Source of the DNA: Rhodobacter sp.
Lineage (GTDB): Bacteria; Pseudomonadota; Alphaproteobacteria; Rhodobacterales; Rhodobacteraceae
Assembly (NCBI GenBank): GCA_030065095.1
Contig: JASJDP010000004.1
Coordinates: forward strand, 124,001-188,000
Length of the DNA: 64,000 nt
Direction of reading: 5' to 3'
The stretch's first letter is position 1, and the number at the start of each line of letters is the position of its first letter. The position numbers and the translations under genes were made by a program. Below the pieces are notes generated by a model. The model worked only from the letters and a program-made list of their open reading frames with translations, made no database searches and was not told the DNA's origin. This document shows, piece after piece, positions 16,537 through 24,883 of this stretch.

Positions 16537-18989
16537 GTCGTCAGATCTCCTTCGGGCGGCGCATCGTCCTCGGTCATCACGCCTTCGCCTTGGTCGGCCT
16601 GGGGCTCGGCCGGCGCGGGCGCCTCTTCGGGTTCGTCCGACCCCGACGGCAGCGCCGTCAACGGTTTCGCACCGGTCAGGGTTTCGGGATTGCGCAGCCA
16701 GATATCCTGTTGCGCAAACGGGATCTCGATACCTTCCTCGGCAAAGCGCTCGGCGATGCGGTGGCGGATCTCGGTGCGCACCGACAGGCCGAAATTGATG
16801 TCGCGCAGCACGGCGCGGATCTGAAAATCGAGGCTCGACGCCCCGAATTCAAGGAAATCCACCCCCGGCTCGGGGTTGAGCGCGACCAGCGGATGCTCCA
16901 TGGCGATCTCCTTCAGGATCCGCTCGACCTTGCGCGTGTCGGTGCCATAGGCGACGCCGACCGGAACGATGATCCGGCCGATCACGTTGCCGCGCGTCCA
17001 GTTCTTGACCGCGCCCGAGATGAAATCGGCATTCGGCACGATCACGTCGTTCTTGTCGAAGGTCTCGATCCGGGTCGAGCGCACCGAGATATCCTTGACG
17101 ATCCCCATCTGGCCGCCGACCTCGATCCAGTCGCCCTCGGCCACCGGCCGTTCGATCAGCAGGATGATCCCCGAGACGAAGTTCGACACGATGTTCTGCA
17201 AGCCGAAACCGATGCCGACCGACAGCGCGCCGGCGACGATGGCGATGCCCGACAGGTCGATGCCCGCCGTCGTGATCGCGATCAGGGCGGCCAGGAAGAT
17301 GCCGATATACCCCACGCCCGAGACGATGGCGGTCTGGCCGCCGGTATCGATGCCCGTCTTGGGCAGGACCGAGGATTTCAGCGCGCCCTGGATCAGCCGC
17401 GTCGCGACGAAGAACCCGGCAAAGACTACCGCGAAAGTCAGGAAGTTCTGCGGCGAGATACGGGTATCGCCCAGGGTAAATCCCTCGCGGAACTGCGCCC
17501 AAAGCTCGGTCAGGTCGGACACCCGCGCGCCCCAGATCAGCGCGAAAAGCGGCAGGGCGGCCAGGACCATGACAAAGCTGAAAAGGATCGGCAGCAACGC
17601 CTCGCGCGCCTCGTCATGGGTCTTGCGCACGGCCACGGCGTAAAGTTCGACGATCAGATCGTGCAGGATCAGCAAAAGCCCGAACAGCGCCAGCGAAATT
17701 GCCGCCGGGAATGTCAGGTAGACCCCGGCGTTCAGATAGCCGATCGCCGCCATGACCGGGCCGACAAGGCCCAGGGCAAAGGCCGCGCGCCCGGCCAGAC
17801 GCTGGCCGCGGGCACCGAAGCTCGGCTCTTCGCCGGTGTCGTCGATCCACGACGCGCGGGTCAGGATCTGACCCACGCGCAGCACGATCAGGCCGGCGAG
17901 CGCGACAATGGGAAAGAACAGCACCGCGTCGACGGCGGGTGCGTAATCCTCGTAATCGGCGAGGTTACCGAGGATGATGGCAAGCCCGACGATCAGCCCC
18001 AGGCTGGTGGCGTACCACCGCATCGACCGCGCCTGTTCCGGCGTCGCGGGCAGCCGCCGGGGCGCGTCTTCGCGCACCGGGTACAGCCGCAGGCCCAGCC
18101 AGCGCGCGCCGAAAAAGCAGATGCCGAAGGCGGGCAGCGCGTCGGCCACGGCCTGACCGCGCAGGCCGATCATCCCGGTCGTCTCGACCGCCTCGACCAG
18201 CAGGACAAGGCCGACCACGGGCACCACGATCTGACCCAGAGAGGTGACGAAGCCGGCCAGCCAGCGCGCCCTGCCCTTCGACCGGTTCAGGACGATCACC
18301 GTCATGCGTTCCATCACCGCGCGGCCTCGGACCAGCAGGATGGCGGCGATGACCAGATAAAGCAGCGTCAACGGCAGGTCTTCGCGGAACGTGTCGCGCT
18401 TGGCGTCCGACCGCCAGGCCTCGGCCACTTCGGTCTGGATGCCGCGCAGGCTGGTCAGAAGCTCGGTGATCGCCTCCGGCCAGAGCACCGGGTTCAGGGG
18501 CGTGGGACCAAGGCGCAAAAGCGCGTCCGCCTGGCGTTCGCGGATGATCATGTCGATCTCGCGCACCAGCCCCTCGGCGCGGCTGAACGCCTCGACCGCG
18601 GCGGTGACAGGCGCCAGCGCCTCGGCCAACTGCGCATTCAGCGCACTGCGCCGGGCGGCGATTTCCTCGGCCTCGGTCAAACCTTCTTCGGGCGGCGGCC
18701 CCAGCGCCTCGATCTGGCTGCGCAGGGTTTCGATCCGGGCGGAATTGACGTCCTGCGCGCGCAGCAGGCGTTCGCGCCAGACAACGACCTCGGCGCGCAG
18801 GCTTTCGAACGCCTCGTTCGAGGCGCGCGCCGCGCTGGTCGCGTTTTCGGCCCGCACGGCGACGGCATCCCAGGCCTCGTAGTCGATGGCCTCGGCAGCC
18901 TCCTGGGACTGCGCCAAGACATCTTGCGGCGCAAGCCACGCCGCGCCAAGCGAAAGCGCAAGCAGAAGCCGGGCCAGAAGCTGCCGCAT
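16533..18989 (-). CDS. Large MscS-type mechanosensitive channel (DUF3772-like N-terminus)
   Basis: 818 residues. Signal peptide (MRQLLARLLLALSLGAAWLA), a periplasmic coiled-coil-rich domain to about residue 170 of the DUF3772 type, many membrane helices, and a C-terminal MscS domain with the pore helix pattern GALSVGIGFGLQNIVSNFVS and the beta domain LIERPVAEGDWIEVGGQMG. It opens under membrane tension to relieve osmotic stress. The C-terminal 30 or so residues are acidic and disordered. ATG 18989 overlaps the cysK stop by one base; a longer frame running into cysK was rejected. Confidence 0.9.
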   Translation of the reverse strand: MRQLLARLLLALSLGAAWLAPQDVLAQSQEAAEAIDYEAWDAVAVRAENATSAARASNEAFESLRAEVVVWRERLLRAQDVNSARIETLRSQIEALGPPPEEGLTEAEEIAARRSALNAQLAEALAPVTAAVEAFSRAEGLVREIDMIIRERQADALLRLGPTPLNPVLWPEAITELLTSLRGIQTEVAEAWRSDAKRDTFREDLPLTLLYLVIAAILLVRGRAVMERMTVIVLNRSKGRARWLAGFVTSLGQIVVPVVGLVLLVEAVETTGMIGLRGQAVADALPAFGICFFGARWLGLRLYPVREDAPRRLPATPEQARSMRWYATSLGLIVGLAIILGNLADYEDYAPAVDAVLFFPIVALAGLIVLRVGQILTRASWIDDTGEEPSFGARGQRLAGRAAFALGLVGPVMAAIGYLNAGVYLTFPAAISLALFGLLLILHDLIVELYAVAVRKTHDEAREALLPILFSFVMVLAALPLFALIWGARVSDLTELWAQFREGFTLGDTRISPQNFLTFAVVFAGFFVATRLIQGALKSSVLPKTGIDTGGQTAIVSGVGYIGIFLAALIAITTAGIDLSGIAIVAGALSVGIGFGLQNIVSNFVSGIILLIERPVAEGDWIEVGGQMGIVKDISVRSTRIETFDKNDVIVPNADFISGAVKNWTRGNVIGRIIVPVGVAYGTDTRKVERILKEIAMEHPLVALNPEPGVDFLEFGASSLDFQIRAVLRDINFGLSVRTEIRHRIAERFAEEGIEIPFAQQDIWLRNPETLTGAKPLTALPSGSDEPEEAPAPAEPQADQGEGVMTEDDAPPEGDLTT

Positions 18990-20020
18990 CAGTCTTCGAA
19001 AACCGTCGGCAGGATCCGGCCGTCGCCGTCCAGCCAGCCGGGCACCGGCAGGCCCTTTTCGCGCAGGAAGGCGGGATTGAAGAGCTTGGACTGATACCGG
19101 GTACCGTAATCGCACAGGATCGTGACGATGGTCTTGCCCGGCCCAAGCTCGCGCGCAAGCTTCATCGCGCCGGCGATGTTGATGCCGGTCGAGCCGCCCA
19201 TGCACAGGCCCTCGTCGCGCAGCAGGTCAAAGACGATGGGCAGCGCCTCTTCGTCCGGGACCTGGCAGGTATAGTCGGGCGTGAATCCTTCCAGATTGGC
19301 GGTGATCCGGCCCTGGCCGATCCCCTCGGTGATCGAGTTGCCCTCGAGCTTGTCGGCGCCGGGATTGTAGAGACCGAAGATACCGGACCCCAGCGGGTCG
19401 GCGATGCCGCATGTGACGCCCTTGGGCTGCAGCGCCATGCCGACGCCCGCTGCGGTCCCGCCCGAGCCAACGGCGCAGATGAACCCGTCGACCTTGCCGC
19501 CGGTCTGATCCCAGATCTCGGGCCCGGTGGTTTCGATATGCGCCTGCCGGTTGGCCACGTTGTCGAACTGGTTGGCCCAGATCGCACCGCCCGGCTCGGT
19601 TACGTTAAGTTTCTCTGCCAACCGACCGGAATATTTGACATAATTGTTGGGGTTCTTATAGGGGACCGCGGGCACCTGGACCAGCTGCGCGCCCGCCAGC
19701 CGGATCATGTCCTTCTTTTCCTGGCTCTGCGTCTCGGGAATGACGATCACCGTCTTGAACCCCATCGCCGCACCCACCAGCGCCAGCCCGATGCCGGTAT
19801 TGCCGGCCGTGCCCTCGACGATGGTCCCGCCGGGCTTCAGATCGCCGCGGGCGATCGCATCCTCGATGATGAAAAGCGCCGCGCGGTCCTTGACCGACTG
19901 GCCGGGATTCATGAACTCGGCCTTGCCGTAGATCTCGCAGCCCGTCGCCTCGGACGCCGCCTTCAGCCGGATCAGCGGCGTCTTGCCGACCGCATCGGGC
20001 AAATCCTTGAACACATGCAT
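18989..20020 (-). CDS. cysK: Cysteine synthase A (O-acetylserine sulfhydrylase)
   Basis: 343 residues, PLP-dependent beta-family. The Schiff-base lysine is K44 in NPGQSVKDRAA, the substrate loop is EGTAGNTG (69-76), and the PLP-phosphate loop is AVGSGGTAAG. It makes cysteine from O-acetylserine and sulfide; the serine acetyltransferase that makes O-acetylserine is encoded at 42737-43543. In Rhodobacter sphaeroides cysK accompanies trgAB in a tellurite-resistance locus, and the same order is seen here. It is longer at the C-terminus than E. coli CysK, as is usual for this alphaproteobacterial form. Confidence 0.93.
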   Translation of the reverse strand: MHVFKDLPDAVGKTPLIRLKAASEATGCEIYGKAEFMNPGQSVKDRAALFIIEDAIARGDLKPGGTIVEGTAGNTGIGLALVGAAMGFKTVIVIPETQSQEKKDMIRLAGAQLVQVPAVPYKNPNNYVKYSGRLAEKLNVTEPGGAIWANQFDNVANRQAHIETTGPEIWDQTGGKVDGFICAVGSGGTAAGVGMALQPKGVTCGIADPLGSGIFGLYNPGADKLEGNSITEGIGQGRITANLEGFTPDYTCQVPDEEALPIVFDLLRDEGLCMGGSTGINIAGAMKLARELGPGKTIVTILCDYGTRYQSKLFNPAFLREKGLPVPGWLDGDGRILPTVFED

Positions 20021-20081
20021 GGCCCCGCCTCTTTCCTGCCGCTGACGCCTGTGCCCTTCCTAGGCCCCGGCGGGGCGGAAC

Positions 20082-21206
20082 TCAAGCACCGGCACGGAGC
20101 CTGTCACGGTTGGCCGCGAGCCAGAGCGCGGACAGGATCAGCGGCCCGTTTTCGGCTTCGCCCGTCGTCAGAAGCTGCATCAGCGCATCGAAGGACATAA
20201 GGATCGAGCGAATATCCTCGGACTCGTCCTCCACCCCGCCGAGGCCGGCAACGCCGTCGGTCAGGTCTGCGATCCCGACATATGAGAACAGATACTCCGT
20301 CACGGCGCCGGGCGACGGATAGTACCGCGCGACCGGTTCCAGCCGGTCCAGGGCAAGCCCCGCCTCTTCCCCGGCCTCGCGACGGGCACAGGCCTCGGGC
20401 GTTTCTCCCGCATCGATCCGGCCGGCGATCGGCTCCAGGCTCCAGGGACACCGGTCGCCGCGCACGTAAGGCCCGAAGCGGAACTGCTCGATCAGCATAA
20501 CGCGATCCCGGACCGGATCGTACGGCAGCACCGTCACCGCATCGCCAGACACGAAAGCCGCGCGCGCGACCGGACCGCCGAGGCCACCGTCGAACCGGCG
20601 GAACCGGACATTTCGTTCCTCCAGCATGAAGTATTTGTCGTAAGGTCTTTCCGTAGAACAGGTTTCCACATTCGCATCGTCGTACCCCCGGCGCACGCGC
20701 ACAGGCCGCCCGGCCGACCGCGCCCGCACCCACGACGCCGCGCGCGACCAGATCTGCGGCCGGAACCGCGCGATCTGGGCCGCCGTTGTCGCCCCGAACC
20801 GCGCCATGATCTGCGACGCCGCGCGCTCCGCAACCGGTCCCCAGGTCTCGACCCAGTCCTCCAGCGACCACGGCGGTCCCGCGTGCCACGCACCGGCGTC
20901 CGGAAAGAACACCGTGGCCGCGCACGGCACGCCCCCGGCCACCGCCTGCACAGGGCGCCGGTCATAGGCGAACCCGGCCTCATAGAAATCCATTCGCTCA
21001 AGGGCGGTCTGGCTGAGTTGCGAAAGCAGAAGCCCCTGCGCCACCGCGCCCGGCCGGGCCGCGATCAACGGGAAATCCTGCCCCTCGGCCCCAAGGACCG
21101 CGTGGTCGGGCACTTCCGCCTGCACCGCCCCGTCCGCTTCGTCGCCGATGACGATGCGCAGCAAGGGAAGATGACGCAGGGTGCCATAAAGGAAGACGGC
21201 GCTCAC
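20082..21206 (-). CDS. trgB: TrgB-like fusion: gamma-glutamylcyclotransferase-like (AIG2) domain plus Nudix hydrolase
   Basis: 374 residues. The N-terminus FLYGTLRHLPLL is the AIG2/GGCT signature and this domain runs to about residue 160. The C-terminal Nudix domain carries a complete box G262-x5-E268-x7-R276-E277-x2-E280-E281-x-G283-L284 after FGPYVRGDRCPW, similar to ADP-ribose pyrophosphatases. TrgB of Rhodobacter is the known family name. Start is GTG 21206, seven bases after the trgA stop. Likely a cytoplasmic hydrolase of ADP-ribose or a related nucleotide; the link to tellurite is known genetically, not mechanistically. Confidence 0.85.
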   Translation of the reverse strand: MSAVFLYGTLRHLPLLRIVIGDEADGAVQAEVPDHAVLGAEGQDFPLIAARPGAVAQGLLLSQLSQTALERMDFYEAGFAYDRRPVQAVAGGVPCAATVFFPDAGAWHAGPPWSLEDWVETWGPVAERAASQIMARFGATTAAQIARFRPQIWSRAASWVRARSAGRPVRVRRGYDDANVETCSTERPYDKYFMLEERNVRFRRFDGGLGGPVARAAFVSGDAVTVLPYDPVRDRVMLIEQFRFGPYVRGDRCPWSLEPIAGRIDAGETPEACARREAGEEAGLALDRLEPVARYYPSPGAVTEYLFSYVGIADLTDGVAGLGGVEDESEDIRSILMSFDALMQLLTTGEAENGPLILSALWLAANRDRLRAGA

Positions 21207-21213
21207 CCCGGGT

Positions 21214-21657
21214 TCAGCTCCATCTGCGCCCGGTAAGCTCGCACAGCAGCCCAGACACCAGCCCGCCGACCAGCAGCGCGCTGATCACGTCCGCCTGCAG
21301 CACATAGGAGCTTGAATATTCCAGCGAGATCGCGATCCAGTCCTGCAGCGCCTGGAACGGATCGCCATAGGACAACCGCAGCGACCGTTTGATCATCTGG
21401 ATGAAACTGATCAGCAGGATCGCGCTCAGCGCCAGGGCCACCGCCGCGGTCACGCCGATCCCGACGGATGTGGTCACGCCGCGGCCGACGCCCCGGCCCA
21501 GGAACCGCCAGCCCCAAAGCAGCCCAAGCCCCGCCGTGATCGGCGCCACCGCGCCGACCGGCACATGATCGGGCACATAGGCGAGCGCCAACAGGGCCAC
21601 CCAATAGCCAAGGCCGCTAAGAAGAACGGCGGCGATCAGCTTGGGGGCAGTTGGCAT
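21214..21657 (-). CDS. trgA: TrgA-family membrane protein (tellurite resistance type)
   Basis: 147 residues with four predicted membrane helices: LIAAVLLSGLGYWVALLALA, a second around GLGLLWGWRFLG, TAAVALALSAILLISFIQMI and ISALLVGGLVSGLLCEL. The core FIQMIKRSLRLSYGDPFQAL and the RRW C-terminus fit TrgA of Rhodobacter. Its biochemical function is unknown; in R. sphaeroides it contributes to tellurite resistance. First gene of a run with trgB, cysK, the channel and AlaX. Confidence 0.85.
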   Translation of the reverse strand: MPTAPKLIAAVLLSGLGYWVALLALAYVPDHVPVGAVAPITAGLGLLWGWRFLGRGVGRGVTTSVGIGVTAAVALALSAILLISFIQMIKRSLRLSYGDPFQALQDWIAISLEYSSSYVLQADVISALLVGGLVSGLLCELTGRRWS

Positions 21658-21663
21658 GGGGCC

Positions 21664-22875
21664 TCAGGCAGGGCGGGTTACGGTGATTTGCGTCACGTCG
21701 CAGTTTCCGCTTTGGAACGTCGCCGCGCAAGAGGTCAGGTAGAAATTCCACATCCGGCGGAACCGGTCGTCGAATCCCAGCGCCGCCACCTCGTCCCATT
21801 TCGCGTTGAACGTGTCGTGCCAGCGCCGCAGCGTCTGGCTGTAGCTGTCTCCGAACTCGATGGACCGCGCCACGCGCAGGCCGGCCCGCTCGACCTCTGC
21901 CCGCAGCGCCGAGGGCGAGGGCAGCATGCCGCCGGGAAAGATGTACTTCTGCACGAAATCGACGCCCTTGCGGTAGATCTCCCAGCGGCGGTCCTGCACG
22001 GTGATGATCTGCAGCGTGGCGGCACGGCCCGGATGCAGCCGTTCGCGCAAGGTGTTGAAATAGGTCGGCCAGTATTTCTCGCCCACCGCCTCGAACATCT
22101 CGATGCTGGCGATGCCGTCATAAACCCCGCGCTCGTCGCGATAATCCTGCAGCTTGATCTCGACCCGGTCGGACAGTCCGGCGCGCGCCATGCGTTCGGC
22201 GGCATAGGCGTGCTGTTCGCGGGAAATCGTCAGCCCGGTGACGGTCAGTCCACGCTCCCGGGCGGCATATTCGGCAAACCCGCCCCAGCCACAGCCGATT
22301 TCCAGAACATGGTCGCCGGGCTGCGCGCCCATCTCGTCGACCATGCTGGCGTATTTCGCGGTCTGCGCGGCCTCGAGGCTTTCCTGACCGGTCAGGAACT
22401 TGGCCGAGGAATAGGTCATCGTGTCGTCGAGCCAGAGGCCGTAGAACTCGTTGCCCAGATCGTAATGGTGGCGGATGTTCTTTTTAGCCTGCCGTCGCGA
22501 ATTCGATTTCAGCCAGAACCGCAGCCGCTCGAAGGCGCGCAGCAGGCCTTGGCCGGGAAAGCCGTCATACATTTCGTCGCCCGCCACATGGACGAGGTCC
22601 ATGAACGCCTGCAGATCCGGCGTCGACCAGCCGCCTTCCACATAGGCCTCGCAAAAGCCCAGATCGCCCTCGCGGATCAGCCGGGCGAAGATATCGGGGT
22701 CGTGGATGTGCAACTCCGCCACCGGACCCGGCGCATTGCCGCCCGCGCGAAACCGCCGTCCGTCCGGCAGCACGAAATCCAGCCGCCCGGCCTCGATCCG
22801 CTGCGACACGTCGAAGACCGGACCAAAATACCTCGGCAGGCCGCCCTGCCCCTTTGTGCTCGTCAGAACCGTCAT
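21664..22875 (-). CDS. cfa: Cyclopropane-fatty-acyl-phospholipid synthase family methyltransferase
   Basis: 403 residues. The SAM-binding motif VLEIGCGWGGFAEYAARE (about 194-211) and the lipid-binding NIRHHYDLGNEFYGLWLDDT and TYSSAKF stretches are diagnostic of CFA synthases. They add a methylene bridge across phospholipid double bonds, protecting membranes under acid and stationary-phase stress. The last codon is six bases upstream of trgA, so the five downstream genes may share its transcript. ATG 22875 is the most upstream reasonable start. Confidence 0.92.
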   Translation of the reverse strand: MTVLTSTKGQGGLPRYFGPVFDVSQRIEAGRLDFVLPDGRRFRAGGNAPGPVAELHIHDPDIFARLIREGDLGFCEAYVEGGWSTPDLQAFMDLVHVAGDEMYDGFPGQGLLRAFERLRFWLKSNSRRQAKKNIRHHYDLGNEFYGLWLDDTMTYSSAKFLTGQESLEAAQTAKYASMVDEMGAQPGDHVLEIGCGWGGFAEYAARERGLTVTGLTISREQHAYAAERMARAGLSDRVEIKLQDYRDERGVYDGIASIEMFEAVGEKYWPTYFNTLRERLHPGRAATLQIITVQDRRWEIYRKGVDFVQKYIFPGGMLPSPSALRAEVERAGLRVARSIEFGDSYSQTLRRWHDTFNAKWDEVAALGFDDRFRRMWNFYLTSCAATFQSGNCDVTQITVTRPA

Positions 22876-23168
22876 CTCATCCCCTCATCCCTGGCCCGGC
22901 AAGCTACCGTGCCTGGCGCCACACTCAAGTCCTTTACGCATCAAGGCGTTGATCCGGCCAAAAATATCCTTGCCCGATTTGCGGCGGGCAGCCGTGTTGC
23001 GCAGGGCGAGGCCTGTATCGGGGCGATCCGCCCAGTGGCCGCGAACCACAGGCCGCACCGATACCGGGCAGGAAAGCGCATGGCGCCGCGCGAGCGCATC
23101 ACCCCGAGCACACTGCACTTTTTTTGCATCGCAAGGTCGGTTGCTGGCCTGATGCAGCCATTGGCAAT
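22876..23168. other. Intergenic stretch with no recognisable gene
   Basis: 293 bases between the cfa start and repeat copy 2. Short frames exist on both strands but none has a ribosome site or a familiar sequence. It presumably carries the cfa promoter; I could not identify it with confidence. Confidence 0.4.
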
Positions 23169-23375
23169 CAGTCTTCCGGCGCGGAATCAAGGCCGCAGGC
23201 CGCCGCGCCATCGCCGACCCGCCCCGGAGGGGAAGCGATATGCTGCCGGTGCGTATCGCATTGAGGTCGTTCGGACTTTGCTGGGATAAATCGAGCCGTT
23301 CATAGAACTGGGCCGCCTCCCCGCGGGTCGGCGATAGCGTGGCTCCTCAAGGAAAATGCGACGTCCGCTCCAAGC
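23169..23375 (+). repeat. 207-bp dispersed repeat, copy 2
   Basis: Same orientation and exact length as 2590-2796. Pairing arms ATCGCCGACCCGCCCC (from 23210) and CCCCGCGGGTCGGCGAT (to 23335) enclose the same invariant core, giving a 126-base foldable unit as in copy 1. The least similar part is the last 40 bases before CCGCTCCAAGC. It separates cfa from the photolyase gene. Confidence 0.8.
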
Positions 23376-23422
23376 AAGATCCGGCAGATTGCGGTTCCGT
23401 CCTGCGTCCTCCTCGCACCGCC

Positions 23423-24844
23423 TCAAAAGCCGCGCGCCGCATAGGCCTCCAACGCGCGCTTGCGGCCGTCTTCGGCGGTGACCACCGGGCTGGGATAGGC
23501 AGCTTGCGGCGACAGGCCCCAGCGTTCCGGCACCGCCCGGAAATAGTCGAGCGCCGTTTCGGGCGGCGCGCCCTGCCCCTCGGCGATCCAGCGGCGCACA
23601 TACGTTCGGTCCCGGTCGAACTTGTCGAGCTGAGTGACCGGATTGAACACCCGGAAATACGGGGCCGCATCGGGGCCGGACCCGGCCGACCATTGCCAGC
23701 CCATCGCGTTCGAGGCCGGATCCCAGTCGATCAAATGCTCCTCGAACCAGCGAAGTCCGATCCTCCAGTGGCACAGAAGATGCTTGGTCAGGTAGGACGC
23801 CACGATCATCCGCGCGCGGTTGTGCATGTAGCCGGTGACGTAAAGCTCGCGCATGGCGGCATCGACGAATTCGATCCCTGTGCGTCCCTGTTTCCAGGCC
23901 GTCACCTCTGGCGCGTCCCCGTCCTCGTTCCAAGGGAAGGCGTCCCAATCTTCGCGCCAGTTGCCGCTGGCGATCCGCGGGGAGTGGTGCAACAGGTGAT
24001 AGGCGAACTCGCGCCAGACGAGTTCCTTCAGAAAGGTCTCGGCGCCCCGCTTGCCTTCGTGCAGCGCGCGCTGCCCCGCATGCCAGGCCACGCGCGGCGA
24101 GATCTCGCCATAGGCCAGGTTCTCCGACAGCCGCGAGGTGCCGTCGATGCCCGGAATGTCCCGCGCCGCGGCATAGTCCGCAACCTTCCGCGCCATGAAC
24201 GCCGCAAGCCGCGCCAGCGCGGCGTCTTCGCCGACGGTCACATGCCGGGCCACGATATCCGCCCCGCGCCGCATGGCCGCACCCATCTGCCAGTGCTCCA
24301 GACGGTCGCAGTCGGGCCAGCGGTCGGGCGGTCGCAATTCCCGCACCGGCGGAAGCGGCCCGTCGAGATGAGAGCCCTTCACCGCCTTCCAGAAGGGCGT
24401 ATAGACCTTATAGAAACCACCGGTCTTCGTTTCGACCGTCCAGGGCTCGAACAACAGATGGCCCGGAAAACTCCGGGCGTCGAGCCCAGCCTGCTTCAGC
24501 GCCGCCTTCGCCTGCATATCGCGGTCTTTAGACGCCGGATCATAGGCGCGCTGCCACCAGACCGCGCCGGCACCCGTTTCGCCGATCAACGCCTGCAGCA
24601 CCTTCAAGGCGGCGCCGCGCCGAAGGATCAGCCGCGATCCGATGCCTTCCAGCCGTTGCGCAAAGGCCGCAATCCCCAGACCGAACCGCCATTTCGGCGC
24701 CGCGCCCAGACCTTCGGTCACGCCGTCGTGGATAAAGACCGGAATCACCGGCCGCCCCGAGGCCGCGGCCGCCGACAACGCAGCATGATCGCCCAGGCGC
24801 AGGTCGCGCCGGATCCAGACGATGATCGGGGTTGTCTCGCTCAT
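23423..24844 (-). CDS. phrB: Deoxyribodipyrimidine photolyase (class I CPD type)
   Basis: 473 residues. N-terminal antenna domain (IIVWIRRDLRLGDHAAL) and C-terminal FAD domain with GYMHNRARMIVASYLTKHLL, WDPASNAMGWQWSAGSGPDA and APYFRVFNPVTQ. These are the folate/FAD class I CPD photolyase signatures; the enzyme splits UV-induced pyrimidine dimers using blue light, apt for a surface-water bacterium. A cryptochrome-like role is possible but the WxWxxG repair motif is intact. The next gene upstream (24884) is on the same strand, 39 bp away. Confidence 0.93.
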   Translation of the reverse strand: MSETTPIIVWIRRDLRLGDHAALSAAAASGRPVIPVFIHDGVTEGLGAAPKWRFGLGIAAFAQRLEGIGSRLILRRGAALKVLQALIGETGAGAVWWQRAYDPASKDRDMQAKAALKQAGLDARSFPGHLLFEPWTVETKTGGFYKVYTPFWKAVKGSHLDGPLPPVRELRPPDRWPDCDRLEHWQMGAAMRRGADIVARHVTVGEDAALARLAAFMARKVADYAAARDIPGIDGTSRLSENLAYGEISPRVAWHAGQRALHEGKRGAETFLKELVWREFAYHLLHHSPRIASGNWREDWDAFPWNEDGDAPEVTAWKQGRTGIEFVDAAMRELYVTGYMHNRARMIVASYLTKHLLCHWRIGLRWFEEHLIDWDPASNAMGWQWSAGSGPDAAPYFRVFNPVTQLDKFDRDRTYVRRWIAEGQGAPPETALDYFRAVPERWGLSPQAAYPSPVVTAEDGRKRALEAYAARGF

Positions 24845-24883
24845 GTCAGCCTCGCGCCCGGCGGCAGGATCTGGCGCCCCGCC

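Noticed and set aside
16512-19094. 860-codon open frame on the plus strand opposite the mechanosensitive channel gene
   Set aside because: High-GC DNA leaves long antisense frames open. The sequence is rich in Arg, Gln, His and Asp without any domain, while the opposite strand encodes a clear MscS protein.
21565-23289. 574-codon plus-strand frame across trgA, cfa and repeat copy 2
   Set aside because: Antisense to well-identified genes and running through an intergenic repeat; no ribosome site or known domain.
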